Source: Clostridiales bacterium (GTDB lineage: Bacteria; Bacillota; Clostridia; Monoglobales; Monoglobaceae). Taken from it: DNA of 23,112 nucleotides. The stretch covers positions 1 through 23,112 of the forward strand of contig JAHZIG010000010.1 of NCBI GenBank assembly GCA_019419865.1, in the 5' to 3' direction. Positions 14,601-22,899 of this stretch are shown piece by piece. A program made the translations under genes and the position numbers. Position 1 is the stretch's first letter, and each line of letters opens with the position of its first letter. The notes under the pieces were generated by a model that was not told the DNA's origin, did no database searches, and was given only the letters and a program-made list of their open reading frames with translations.

Positions 14601-17600
14601 TCGATCTTCTCGAATCCCTTGAGCTGTTTTGCCGGAGTTGTTCCAACGCCCGCGTCCGGATGCGAAACGTAGAGCTGAACGACTTCCTGGCCTGCTACGG
14701 CGCCGGTATTCGTTACGTCTACAGTGAATGTTACCGTTCCGTTCGCGTCTACGCTGGTCTGGTCGATCGTCGGGTTTGAATATTCAAAGCTTGTGTAGCT
14801 AAGTCCGTAACCGAACGGATAGATCGGATCGTTTGAATAATACTGGTAGGTATGACCCGGATTAGAGCCGTCCGCCTGGATGTTGTAGTCTGTGTATCTA
14901 CCCGTTATGCCGCCTAAAGTCTGATTTGAACTGTTGCTGAGCTCCATTTTATCGACGTCGCTGTTTTGATACCATGTCGTCGACAGTCTGCCCGAAGGAT
15001 TAGCCTCGCCGAGCAGTATCTTCGCCAGAGCCGTGCCCTGAGTCTGACCGTTATACGACGTCCACAGTATAGCTTTGCACTTATCCATAAACGGCTCTAC
15101 ATTCATCTGACCGACCGTCGACATAACTACTACGGTCTTGTCGGGATACGCGTCGCAGAGCGCTTGAACGTGAGACTGCGAAGCGGGAAGGTCGATATTG
15201 CTTCTGTCTTTACCTTCCTGAGCGTCCGATTCGCCTAAGCCCGTCGAATTCTTCGGAACCGTGCCCGCGTACGCTATAATAACGTCCGCCGCGTCGAGCT
15301 GCGTTTTGAAGTTCTCTACCGAGAAATCCCTTACAGCCGCCGTCGCGGTGATGACCAGATCGTTTACGCCGTCGTAACCGCCGGTGTCCTCGATATTCTG
15401 AGGAAGACTGCAAGCGACGTACGTATCGAGACTATCGGTCGCCGTAGAGTTTACGGTTGCAAAACCGATGGTGGGTCCGTAGCCGATATTGATAGAACCG
15501 CCGATCCTGCTTCCGGTAGACATCTCGACCTCGATGTTTACAACGCCGTTGAAATCAACGTCTTCAATCACAGCGTAGGCCGAGGGGGTAACGTCTGTAA
15601 GAGAGCCGTCGGAGTTCAGCGTCATTCCGCTTACGTTTGTCGCCTTTGTCAGATCTACGTTTTTCGTTGAGCCGTCGCCGTATACGAAGTTGATGCTTTT
15701 GACGTTAAACAATAGAGTGTCGTCGGTTACAACGCCGTAGTGATTTATTTCCGCGTCGGGATTAACGCTCTTTACTTCTTCGGTTATGCCGTCTACCGGC
15801 GTCACGGTCTTGGTAGGTTCTCCGGTATAGTCGCCGAGAACTATTTCGTCGGCCAAGTTTCCTATTATCGCGACGTTATCCGTCTGCTCTTCGCTCAGAG
15901 GCAGCATATTGTCGTCGTTCTTAAGAAGGACCCAAGTCTCTTCCGCGGCTTCTTCTGCGACCGCTACGTTCTCGTCGGTCTCTATCTCGCTTGAAGAGAT
16001 ATCCTGATATGTAGCGCCGTCGTCGAACTCGCCCGTTCTGAATCTCTGCAGGAACAGCTCGTATACAACGCGCTCAAGTTCTTCTTCGCTCAAATATCCG
16101 TTCTCGACAGCGGCAACGCCGTACGATGTGGATATGTTTCCGCCGCTTAGGTTACACTCGAGGTTGAGTCCGTTCTGGAAGAACGCCGCTACGTACTGTT
16201 CGGTGGGAAGAGTCGTGCTGCCGAGAGTTCCCAGCTGGAACGCGGGGTTCGGTTCTCTCGTGTTGCTGCCCCAAGCGTATTCGCCCGCGCCGCAGTCGCT
16301 CGTTACATATCCGTCGAAGCCCCAGTTGCGTCTGAGCAGATCTTGGAGCAGATACGAATTTGCGGCCGAAGGAATGAAGTTATAAATAAATTCGCCGTTT
16401 CTTGTGATAGACGTTCCGTTATACGAAGCCATTACCGAAGCCGGCATAACTATTTCCGTGATGTCTTGGAATACTCTTGTGTAGTAGTTCCTGAAGTTGA
16501 ATTCGGTCATCAAAGACGAGCCGCTGCTGCGGTTGGCCTCGTTATTGTTGGCCGCGAAGTGCTTAAGCGTCGCGATCGTCTTAAGATATTTGGGATCGTC
16601 GCCCTGCATACCCTTTACAAACTCGGCGCCAAGCTGGCTCGAGAGATACGGATCCTCGCCGTAGGTCTCTTCGTTTCTGCCCCATCTCGGGTCGCGGGCC
16701 ATATTGACCGTCGGGCTCCAGTATGAAAGGTTGTATCTGCTGTTCTTTGCTCTTGCCTCGGTCGATATTATATCCGCGACGGTATACATAAGATCGCGGT
16801 TCCATGTGTTGGAAAGCGAGAGCGCGGTCGGGAACGACGTAGCCTTGCCTTGTCTTGCGATACCGTGCAGAGCTTCTTTCCAATAATCGTATTCCGCAAC
16901 GCCGAGTCTTTCTATAGCCGGAGCCTGATAACCTACTTGCGAAACCTTTTCTTCAAGAGTCATTCTTGAAACAAGATCCGCCGCGCGCTCCTCGAACGAG
17001 TAGCTCGTATCCATGTATATCGGATCGCCGCTGCTGATATTGACCGAGAGTTTTCTGGTATTGCTGAGCGGCTGGAGCGAATTTGTCCCGTCCCAGATAA
17101 ACAGCTTAACAATACCCGTCTCCGGCTTTGCGAGCGCGATCGTCTGAGAGCCGGAGCCGTCTATATCGACCTGATTAAAGTCGATCATTTGATCTTCGTT
17201 TGTGTCCGTATACGTAGCGGCTAAGAGTACCGCGGCGTCCGGAGCGTCGTCCTGCTTCGAGTATGTAACGCTCAGAGTCTGATCGTCGCTGAATTCCGCG
17301 CCCGTGATCGTATATGGCTGTTCCGGTTCGGGCGAAGTCGAAGGATCCTGCGGTTCTTCGCTCGCGGACGGATCGGGAGAAACAGCCGGCGCGCTGGAGT
17401 TGTATAATTTTACATATACGTAGTTGCCGCAGTATGTGTTTCCGCCTACTCCGGAAATATTCAGCGTAAGATTTCCCTCCGCTTCGGTCGTCGTCAGAGA
17501 CTGAGTAAATACTCTGTAGTCTTCCCAGTCGCTTGTGTTGACGTTTGTGAATGAAGCGATCTCGGTTTCTCCAACTCTGACGCTGATGTTTGAAGAGTTT

Positions 17601-17941
17601 TCGTTAGCGGCATATATATCGATACTGTCGTAATCGGAGCCGCTCAAACTTACCGAAGGCAGCGTCAGAACCGCAAGATCGTTGTCGTTCGTCTTGAGGT
17701 TGTCGGGGCGCGAGACGCCGCCGTTTACGTTATCGGTCGTGATTCCGCCGCCTCCGCTGGTCGTTATCGAGTCTTGCCCGAAGTTTAACGTTATCGAACC
17801 GTCGGCGTTATTTGTCGTAGTACCAAAATCTTCGGCAAGCGTCGCCGTATCGGTCGTCTCCGCGGCGTATGCAGGTATTATGATAGATGTGCAAACCATC
17901 ACAATAGCCAAAAACGCCGAGAGAATTTTGTGAGTTTTCAT
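11663..17941 (-). CDS. Giant secreted glycoside hydrolase family 3 protein with C-terminal rhodanese domain
   Basis: The protein has 2092 residues. A signal peptide (1-27, A-Y-A-A cleavage region) leads to a beta-sandwich carbohydrate-binding-like domain (~35-182), a Pro/Ser linker (184-209) and a small beta domain (~210-302). The GH3 barrel (~310-650) has A-R-D-P-R-W-G-R (415-422), K-H-F-A-A-N-N (460-466) and the nucleophile Asp549 in V-T-S-D-C-G-A. The GH3 C-domain (~660-1000) holds E-G-K-D-R (909-913) and is interrupted at ~740-865 by an inserted beta domain. A fibronectin-like domain (~1058-1165), Ig-like and helical spacers, a CBM6-like domain (~1470-1603) and more beta domains follow. 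A propeller-like stretch (~1866-2002) leads to a rhodanese domain (~2003-2092) with loop C-S-A-G-S-R at 2061-2066. Such GH3 enzymes release terminal glucose or xylose from plant glycans. There is no LPXTG, dockerin or SLH motif. AAGGAGG lies 7 nt before the ATG. Confidence 0.93.
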   Translation of the reverse strand: MKTHKILSAFLAIVMVCTSIIIPAYAAETTDTATLAEDFGTTTNNADGSITLNFGQDSITTSGGGGITTDNVNGGVSRPDNLKTNDNDLAVLTLPSVSLSGSDYDSIDIYAANENSSNISVRVGETEIASFTNVNTSDWEDYRVFTQSLTTTEAEGNLTLNISGVGGNTYCGNYVYVKLYNSSAPAVSPDPSASEEPQDPSTSPEPEQPYTITGAEFSDDQTLSVTYSKQDDAPDAAVLLAATYTDTNEDQMIDFNQVDIDGSGSQTIALAKPETGIVKLFIWDGTNSLQPLSNTRKLSVNISSGDPIYMDTSYSFEERAADLVSRMTLEEKVSQVGYQAPAIERLGVAEYDYWKEALHGIARQGKATSFPTALSLSNTWNRDLMYTVADIISTEARAKNSRYNLSYWSPTVNMARDPRWGRNEETYGEDPYLSSQLGAEFVKGMQGDDPKYLKTIATLKHFAANNNEANRSSGSSLMTEFNFRNYYTRVFQDITEIVMPASVMASYNGTSITRNGEFIYNFIPSAANSYLLQDLLRRNWGFDGYVTSDCGAGEYAWGSNTREPNPAFQLGTLGSTTLPTEQYVAAFFQNGLNLECNLSGGNISTSYGVAAVENGYLSEEELERVVYELFLQRFRTGEFDDGATYQDISSSEIETDENVAVAEEAAEETWVLLKNDDNMLPLSEEQTDNVAIIGNLADEIVLGDYTGEPTKTVTPVDGITEEVKSVNPDAEINHYGVVTDDTLLFNVKSINFVYGDGSTKNVDLTKATNVSGMTLNSDGSLTDVTPSAYAVIEDVDFNGVVNIEVEMSTGSRIGGSINIGYGPTIGFATVNSTATDSLDTYVACSLPQNIEDTGGYDGVNDLVITATAAVRDFSVENFKTQLDAADVIIAYAGTVPKNSTGLGESDAQEGKDRSNIDLPASQSHVQALCDAYPDKTVVVMSTVGQMNVEPFMDKCKAILWTSYNGQTQGTALAKILLGEANPSGRLSTTWYQNSDVDKMELSNSSNQTLGGITGRYTDYNIQADGSNPGHTYQYYSNDPIYPFGYGLSYTSFEYSNPTIDQTSVDANGTVTFTVDVTNTGAVAGQEVVQLYVSHPDAGVGTTPAKQLKGFEKIELQPGETQTVSISLNVRDMYLFSETEQKDIVPTGTYTAYLAKNADDETNQVNFTVTGTLASTLKTVQAIPDGVSVNGLIREDGTALEPVTQIDSGLSAIMSDEVWVDLNNADVRYESSNSNVASVDENGIVRSGVYEGVATITCTVTVDGVSVSDSYPVVNKLEIKPSVEEINNALAQLKAEYDRLSASKDAYSETNWNEIEKIYNNGVNVINNAITQSELASIVAEKINNMNSVIMDNLSNTYTISSVNPEFIKNGVIDYSENGIPMYDGANGTITNSNPYSGIQLQAADEDGNIIDNSKLVWQINKFDSSSRRVADINSETGELTVYGNGIIQITAANLEDMTCGTLMVQVNMQIEGEYADNANGADLTDSQGACSGGNDAGSTADSWIEYKSVKLSNLDSLIVRYAGKNAGQIYVSLERNSDPENLIASGNATATGAWGTWSDLELTLNAENLYNAQVNGLLDEYGCADIYIQTNGTNLDYFRLNYIENNDEIPYTINGVLNKTEGRMKVTLGYRGSVLATDVNLTATIDGQTPVSTTVRGTGEFEIATGATEGQTVSLVVTDADGAPLSEVYEQVWHEPVDSEIVVYTLNSTEYDYSPLTGGADREAFTTTVNGLSGYGNWDVVDADVSFTYQDVNEKEYDYTFTQAWQAGSGGTTRRNLYFTPKAPCKVTVLFSGGDASRSMTIYQSDDNMITQPGTGSVKDFSLEITDTSTPVYVYGGSSNKQLYAIIVEYYGQQATTSEDSGAAVAGSDEAEDYDRPVQYIDWNGTQITLTKNDLTGESKVWYTNILGTRTQLSTEYFETSDVEYGADDKYNINKLAVYNGRLYAGCDDGLVIVFTDCVKCYQLKKPTDIDIKEMSISEEGIMYISDGATEQQINMSDLGADSIKADEAMVLAEDGAILIDVRSAEEFAEKSVEGSVNIPVDQIEEGLANYDKDSTLIFYCSAGSRAAKAVEAAEAMGFTNIYNLGSIDDLL

Positions 17942-18032
17942 AAAAAAGCCTCCTTATGATATATTTTTTTATTATTTATACCTAAATTGTATCACTCAAA
18001 AGCCTATAATAAAAGTCATTTTTAGAATGATA

Positions 18033-18079
18033 GTAGACAAAAATTGCAGTATATTCTGCTATCTAATATAATGTAGACA
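18033..18079 (-). promoter_or_regulatory. Possible operator region upstream of the GH3-rhodanese gene
   Basis: On the minus strand TGTCTAC occurs twice (plus positions 18073-18079 and 18033-18039), 40 bp apart, about four helical turns. Between them lies the near-palindrome GCAGTATATTCTGC (18046-18059). The block is 92-138 bp upstream of the start codon, where a sugar-responsive activator or repressor could bind. No consensus -35/-10 pair was identified between it and the gene. Confidence 0.35.
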
Positions 18080-18153
18080 TTTATGGCGGCAAAGACATAA
18101 GTTGTAGGCGCCGAAAGCGCGCGTATGAAATGAAATCGTAACATACGGGCGCT

Positions 18154-18181
18154 GAAAAACCGGAGAGCGGACTCCCCGGTT
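18154..18181 (-). terminator. Rho-independent terminator of the helicase-loader unit
   Basis: Ten-bp arms 18158-18167 and 18172-18181 pair around a TCCG loop with a single G-U wobble. On the minus strand a U5 run follows. It lies 44 nt after the stop of the DnaI-like gene and probably ends the transcript coming from the right. Confidence 0.9.
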
Positions 18182-18225
18182 TAGGTCTATGGATTATGAT
18201 TTTATCAAGAGAAGACAATGTTTGA

Positions 18226-19251
18226 CTATTGCGAGTTATTTGAAGCGTTCATATGTAATCGATCTTTTAATTTCTTTTCGCGTATATCGTCTCCAAAGGT
18301 TTGAATAGTTTTGAATTCGCCCTGAAGCCTTGATGAGACGCGTCTGCTGTATTGTTTTTCCAAGTCGTCTAACGAAAGATTTGTAGACAGGATAATGCTT
18401 TTTCGATTCATAAGCCTTGAGTTGAGCAGATCGAAAAACGCTGTCGTGGTAAACTGGGTCGTAAACTCGCTCCCAAGGTCGTCTATGATCAAAAGATCGA
18501 CTTGTCTTAAATACTTGGCGGTATACGCCATGTCGGCCGCGGCCTCGGGATCGTCGTTGTTCTTGCCGAATTTTATGTTTTCCAGAAGCTCGAACAGCGG
18601 GTAGGCGGTCTGGTAGTATACGGTCTTGCCGCGTTCTAAAGCTCGGTTTGCGATACAGCTTGACAGAAATGTCTTCCCGGTTCCGGCGTTGCCTATAAGT
18701 AAAAGATTAGAATGCTCCTCATCAAATTTATCGGCAAATTCTTTGCAAAAGTTATATATTTTATTTATATGCTTGTTTTCAGTAATATTTTCAGGAGTGA
18801 GTCGCACCGTTGAATACAAATTGAAGTTAAACGTATCAAAACGCTGCGATTTCATAACTTCGCTCATATTTGAGTTTTGTATTATATACTTGTTGATAAG
18901 TCTTTTAAGACATTCGCAGCGTCTGCCGTTATCGTCGAAGCCGGTGTCGCTGCAAATATCGCAGTCGTATTTTTCGTCCAGATAGTCTTCGGGCAGATCA
19001 AGACTTCTCAGTAATTCGGCCTTTTCCGCTTGTTTTTTTTGTATTATCGACTTGATCTTCTCAAAATCGTCGGTGTTTCCGTGCAGAACTGATTTGAGCA
19101 GTTGGGTTCCGGCTCTTTGCATCGAGTTTTCTATCTGTACAAACTCCGGCGCCGCGTTTCTCACATGCCTGAGCCGTTCGGCGTGCTTGCGTTTATTTGT
19201 CTCCCTGATCTCGGCCAGCTCCTGAGTTGCGAGGGCGTGAGCGGATTTCAT
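18226..19251 (-). CDS. DnaI/DnaC-like AAA+ helicase loader
   Basis: This 341-residue ATPase resembles the DnaC/IstB/DnaI group that loads the replicative helicase onto DNA. The N-terminal ~90 residues are helical. A zinc-binding-like cluster follows, C-D-I-C (97-100) with C-E-C (112-114), as in helicase-binding domains of DnaI-type loaders. The AAA+ core has Walker A G-N-A-G-T-G-K-T (187-194), Walker B L-L-I-I-D-D (253-258), sensor 1 S-T-N (289-291) and an arginine-finger region around Y-S-R-R-V-S-S-R (301-308). AGGAGG lies 8 nt before the ATG. It follows the DnaD-domain gene by 47 nt, the usual pairing in Clostridia, and no transposase is present, so I favour replication initiation over an IS21 IstB helper. 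The gene ends at a strong terminator. Confidence 0.9.
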   Translation of the reverse strand: MKSAHALATQELAEIRETNKRKHAERLRHVRNAAPEFVQIENSMQRAGTQLLKSVLHGNTDDFEKIKSIIQKKQAEKAELLRSLDLPEDYLDEKYDCDICSDTGFDDNGRRCECLKRLINKYIIQNSNMSEVMKSQRFDTFNFNLYSTVRLTPENITENKHINKIYNFCKEFADKFDEEHSNLLLIGNAGTGKTFLSSCIANRALERGKTVYYQTAYPLFELLENIKFGKNNDDPEAAADMAYTAKYLRQVDLLIIDDLGSEFTTQFTTTAFFDLLNSRLMNRKSIILSTNLSLDDLEKQYSRRVSSRLQGEFKTIQTFGDDIREKKLKDRLHMNASNNSQ

Positions 19252-19298
19252 ATGAGTCGCCTCCTATCGTTGTCAACAGTTTATAGTAATTAGTGATA

Positions 19299-20318
19299 TT
19301 AATAATCATCGAGAAGATTGAACAAATGCTTCTCTATTTCGGCATAGTCGGTCTTATTGGTATCGGTGTAGTTGTTAAACTTATTCTTCCTGACCGCCGG
19401 CTTGGAGCCGTCGTCCGAAGTTGAAGAGTTTTTCAGTTTAAACAGCTCCTCGTGTTTCTTAAGCGACTCCAAGTCGGTTATTCCCTCGTCCATCCATGAG
19501 ACGATAAGCTTGTTCATATAGCTCCAGGCCAGCTTGCCGGTGTATTCTACCGTCTTGTCGTACGCCGCTTGGATCAGTTCAATCGGAACGTGGAGTTCCT
19601 GCGTCCAGCGCTTTATGTACTTCTTCTCGGTCTGCGTCAAAGCGCGGTCGTATATCCCGAGTATCGAACGGACGCTGTGCTCGGCGCCGTCTATCGCCTC
19701 GAGCTCTTTTATGTACAGTTCGGCCTTTTCGTAGGTGTTTATCTCTTTGTCCGCCCAGTCTATCGCGAGTTTTTCTATGTACCGCTTGTTGGTCTTTCCG
19801 ACCTTAGCGGCGTAGGAGAGGATCATAACTATGACCTCGACCGGAAGGCCAAGCCAGTCGTAGAACGAATATATCATTTCTTGATCGCTTGCGCTCAGAA
19901 GCTTGCCGAGAATGTTTTCGGCCCGGTAGAACAGCTCCGAAAGCTTGGGATCCTTATCTTTCGCGTCCTTGATCTCCGCGCCGGAGTAAGACGGTTTAAG
20001 ACTCATATCCGGCGTTTTGGCGGAGCTGTGGTTCTCCGGCTTGGGCTTGCTCTTTTTAGGTTCGGCGCTGAAAGCGATCGTACCCGCGTCGGATACGGTC
20101 AGTTCTTCGTTCGCGAGCCAGAAATCTATAATAAATGAGACCTTGTCGGCGTCGAGTCCAAGCCGCGCGGCCAGTTCGCCGGTTTCGGGGAATTTGCCGT
20201 TTTGCGCGGACATATATTTGGCGTAAAGATATACCTTGATATATTCCGGATCCGAGAATCTTACGTATTTTTCGATAAACGAAGCCGGCAGTTTTATTAT
20301 GTCTTTTTTATCGCTCAT
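19299..20318 (-). CDS. DnaD-domain replication initiation protein
   Basis: This 339-residue protein starts with a winged-helix-like domain (~1-80), followed by a Lys/Pro/Ser-rich linker (~85-120). Two DnaD/DnaB_2 C-terminal modules follow, about 130-200 and 218-290. Each carries the pattern in which a tyrosine/tryptophan motif precedes a conserved I-x-x-W-x-x-x-x-I: the first has L-A-I-D-W-A-D-K-E-I, the second L-I-V-S-W-M-D-E-G-I. DnaD proteins remodel DNA and help recruit the helicase loader during initiation and restart in Gram-positives. AGAAGGA lies upstream of the ATG. The DnaI-like loader is encoded 47 nt downstream and mnmE 69 nt upstream, which supports a shared transcript. The duplicated C-terminal module is common in clostridial members. 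Confidence 0.9.
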   Translation of the reverse strand: MSDKKDIIKLPASFIEKYVRFSDPEYIKVYLYAKYMSAQNGKFPETGELAARLGLDADKVSFIIDFWLANEELTVSDAGTIAFSAEPKKSKPKPENHSSAKTPDMSLKPSYSGAEIKDAKDKDPKLSELFYRAENILGKLLSASDQEMIYSFYDWLGLPVEVIVMILSYAAKVGKTNKRYIEKLAIDWADKEINTYEKAELYIKELEAIDGAEHSVRSILGIYDRALTQTEKKYIKRWTQELHVPIELIQAAYDKTVEYTGKLAWSYMNKLIVSWMDEGITDLESLKKHEELFKLKNSSTSDDGSKPAVRKNKFNNYTDTNKTDYAEIEKHLFNLLDDY

Positions 20319-20387
20319 GTCAAATCCTTCTTTATGTCGTTAACGTTTATGCTTATATGGTATTCGTTCGGCGCTGAAAGGCGGTTT

Positions 20388-21785
20388 CTATTTGCCGACG
20401 CAGAATCTGCTGAATACCTGGTCGATTATCTCCTCCTGAACGGTGAGGCCTATTACCTCGCCGAGCGCCGAGAGGCTGTCCTCAAGATCGATATAGAGCA
20501 GATCGAACGGCGCGCCGTTTTCCGCCGCGTCGAGCGCGAGCGATATAGAATTTTTGGCCTTTAAAAGGGAGTCTTTCTGTCTTTCGTTGGAGATAAAGAC
20601 TTCTCCGGTGTCGGCCTTTCCGGTTATAAACATATCGGCGATTTTGTCCTCGAGCGCCTCGATGCCGGACGGCGGTTCGTCTTTAGGGGTCGCGGTCTCT
20701 ACGATCGCGCTCTCCGGAAAGCCGAGCTCGCGGATTATCATGTCCTTAGTCGCCTCTCCGCCCTTGTCGGTTTTGTTGAGGATCGCGAGCGCCGTACTGT
20801 TTTTCAGCTTATCCGCGATCTGGTAGTCCTCGTCGGTCAGCGCTGCGGCGGAATCTATTACGAAAAGGCATAGATCGGCCTTATCTATACTCTCTTTTGC
20901 AAGCTCTACCCCTATCTGTTCCACCTCGTCGTCCGCCGCGCGGATACCGGCGGTATCCATAAGCCGCAGCGCCGCGCCTTTTATATTTATATATTCCTCT
21001 ATAATATCCCTTGTGGTGCCGGGGATATCGGTCACTATCGCGCGGTCGGCGCGGGCCAGCGCGTTTAGGATAGACGATTTTCCCACGTTAGGCTTTCCGA
21101 CTATAACTGTGGTTATACCGTCGCGCAGGATCTTGCCCGTGTTAAAGCCGCTCAGCAGTTTGTCTATCTCGGAGGAGATCCCCGCGATCTCGCCGCAGAG
21201 CTCGGCCGTATCCGGTTCGTCCACTTCTTCGGGATAATCCGCCGCCGCCGAAATATGAGCGGTTATGGCTATTATACGCTCCCTGAGCGCGTTTATTCTG
21301 TCGGAAAGCGCGCCGCAGAGCGATTTAGCGGCGTTTTGCAGGCCGAGGTTCGAGTGGGAGTCGATAATGTCTATCGCCGCTTCCGCGCCCAGCATGTCGG
21401 TTTTGCCGTTCATAAACGCCCGACGGGTAAACTCGCCGGGTTCTGCGAGCCGCGCGCCCGCCTTTAAAAGCCGGTCGAGTATCGTCTGCGCGGCGAAGTA
21501 GCCGCCGTGGCAGTTTATCTCGACCACGTCCTCGCCCGTATAGGACGAAGGCGAAAACATGACGGCGACGAGAGCCTGGTCGATTATATCGTTTTCCGCG
21601 TCGGGATCGCATACGTACGAGAGCGTGAGCTTGTGCGACTCAAGTTCTGAAAGAGCCTTGCCGGAGCGGGTCTTTATTATGCTTTGGCTGATCCTCACCG
21701 CGTCCTCGCCGCTAACGCGTATTATAGCGACGCCGCCCGAGCCGATAGGCGTGGCTACGGCGGCTATTGTATCATAAATTTTCAT
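20388..21785 (-). CDS. mnmE: tRNA modification GTPase MnmE
   Basis: This 465-residue GTPase works with MnmG to modify the wobble uridine (cmnm5U) of several tRNAs. The tetrahydrofolate-binding N-domain starts M-K-I-Y-D-T-I-A-A-V-A-T-P. A helical domain follows, into which the G domain is inserted: G1 G-K-P-N-V-G-K-S (230-237), G2 T-D-I-P-G-T-T-R-D (252-260), G3 D-T-A-G (277-280), G4 N-K-T-D (337-340). The protein ends in the family's F-C-V-G-K with the functional Cys462. An in-frame ATG at 21839 would overlap the radical SAM gene. I chose the ATG at 21785, which has AAAGGAAG upstream and gives the family's N-terminus. The usual partners (mnmG, jag, yidC, rnpA) are absent here. Confidence 0.96.
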   Translation of the reverse strand: MKIYDTIAAVATPIGSGGVAIIRVSGEDAVRISQSIIKTRSGKALSELESHKLTLSYVCDPDAENDIIDQALVAVMFSPSSYTGEDVVEINCHGGYFAAQTILDRLLKAGARLAEPGEFTRRAFMNGKTDMLGAEAAIDIIDSHSNLGLQNAAKSLCGALSDRINALRERIIAITAHISAAADYPEEVDEPDTAELCGEIAGISSEIDKLLSGFNTGKILRDGITTVIVGKPNVGKSSILNALARADRAIVTDIPGTTRDIIEEYINIKGAALRLMDTAGIRAADDEVEQIGVELAKESIDKADLCLFVIDSAAALTDEDYQIADKLKNSTALAILNKTDKGGEATKDMIIRELGFPESAIVETATPKDEPPSGIEALEDKIADMFITGKADTGEVFISNERQKDSLLKAKNSISLALDAAENGAPFDLLYIDLEDSLSALGEVIGLTVQEEIIDQVFSRFCVGK

Positions 21786-21811
21786 TTGGATTCTTCCTTT
21801 TAATAATTTGT

Positions 21812-22897
21812 TTAATCGAACAGGATGTTTTTCAAACATAGCATAGGTCTATTTTTATCATAGTCCCAACTATGATACGAATCGCCGCGGCAGAACTCGC
21901 GCGAGCCGCATTGGCGGCAAGCCGGATTTTTATCGCTAAGGTCGCGGCGGAATATTTCAAACCTGTCGGCCCACACGTCTTTCAAGTCGTCTTTCAATAT
22001 ATTGCCCTGTATCAGTTCCGGACGTCTTTCTATATCGAGGCACGCGCCTATGTCTCCGTTCGACATTATGCTTGCGACGTATATCCCGGCGTTGCACCAA
22101 AAATACCAGTCTCTGACGAGAGCTTCGTATTTAAGTCCGAGATAATGACAGCAGCCGTATGTGACGGGATAGCCCGATAATCTCTTCTCTGTTATAAAGT
22201 CCATCAAATATTTGAAATCGTCCTTGTTTAACAATAGATCGGAAAGAGTTCTGGCTCTGCCTATAGGTTCGATATTGGCTATCCTCCACGAAGTTATATC
22301 CATGTTCTTGAATATATCGAACATATCGGGCAGTTCGCGTATACTTTTATGGTTTACGACAGTGGTTACCTGTATGTGTTCGAATTTACCGTGTTCGATC
22401 AGCGCGGTTATACCGTTCATGGCCGCGATGTACGAACCCGCGCGACCTCGAAGCTCGTCGTGCGTTTTTTCAAGGCCGTCTATGCTTATGGAGATCGTAC
22501 GCATGCCGCTCTTATACAGTTTCTCGGCGACGGAGCCGTCTATCAGAGTTCCGTTGCTCGTCATGCCCCATATATATCCGAGTCTGTTCGCGTAGTCCAT
22601 GATCTCGAAAAAATCGCTGCGTATAAGAGGCTCGCCGCCGGTTATGTTGAGCATAAGCTTGGAAACGTCGAAGTCTCTCTTAACGTCGTCGAGGATCTTT
22701 TTATATTGATCGGCCGATAGTTCCGGGATCTCGGCGCCGCCGCTATTGCAGTCGCTGCCGCAGTGCAAGCAGCTAAGGTTACAGCGCGACGTCAGTTCCA
22801 AAAACAGGCTTTTGAGCGGAGGCTTATCCAATATGGATTTCCTATATTCCGCCAATTGTTTTAAACTCTCTTTTTTTGTTTCCGCTATATTTCTCAT
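21812..22897 (-). CDS. Radical SAM/SPASM enzyme, probable peptide- or protein-modifying maturase
   Basis: This 361-residue protein has the radical SAM cluster motif C-N-L-S-C-L-H-C (Cys39, Cys43, Cys46), the G-G-E-P loop (87-90) and a TIM-barrel pattern. The C-terminal region is SPASM-like, with Cys268, G-x4-C ending at Cys286, C-x2-C-x5-C (327, 330, 336) and Cys354. The residue expected to complete C-x3-C is Ser340, so the auxiliary cluster set may be reduced. SPASM enzymes typically modify ribosomal peptides or proteins (for example AlbA, PqqE, anaerobic sulfatase maturases). The ATG lies 2 nt after the stop of a small lipoprotein gene with only a weak ribosome binding site, so translation is probably coupled. 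That lipoprotein is the natural substrate candidate. mnmE starts 26 nt downstream. No sulfatase gene is in the window. Confidence 0.9.
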   Translation of the reverse strand: MRNIAETKKESLKQLAEYRKSILDKPPLKSLFLELTSRCNLSCLHCGSDCNSGGAEIPELSADQYKKILDDVKRDFDVSKLMLNITGGEPLIRSDFFEIMDYANRLGYIWGMTSNGTLIDGSVAEKLYKSGMRTISISIDGLEKTHDELRGRAGSYIAAMNGITALIEHGKFEHIQVTTVVNHKSIRELPDMFDIFKNMDITSWRIANIEPIGRARTLSDLLLNKDDFKYLMDFITEKRLSGYPVTYGCCHYLGLKYEALVRDWYFWCNAGIYVASIMSNGDIGACLDIERRPELIQGNILKDDLKDVWADRFEIFRRDLSDKNPACRQCGSREFCRGDSYHSWDYDKNRPMLCLKNILFD

Positions 22898-22899
22898 TT

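Noticed and set aside
18226..19251. IS21 IstB transposition helper
   Set aside because: There is no IstA transposase or terminal repeats, and the gene is paired with a DnaD-domain gene, so a helicase loader is more likely.
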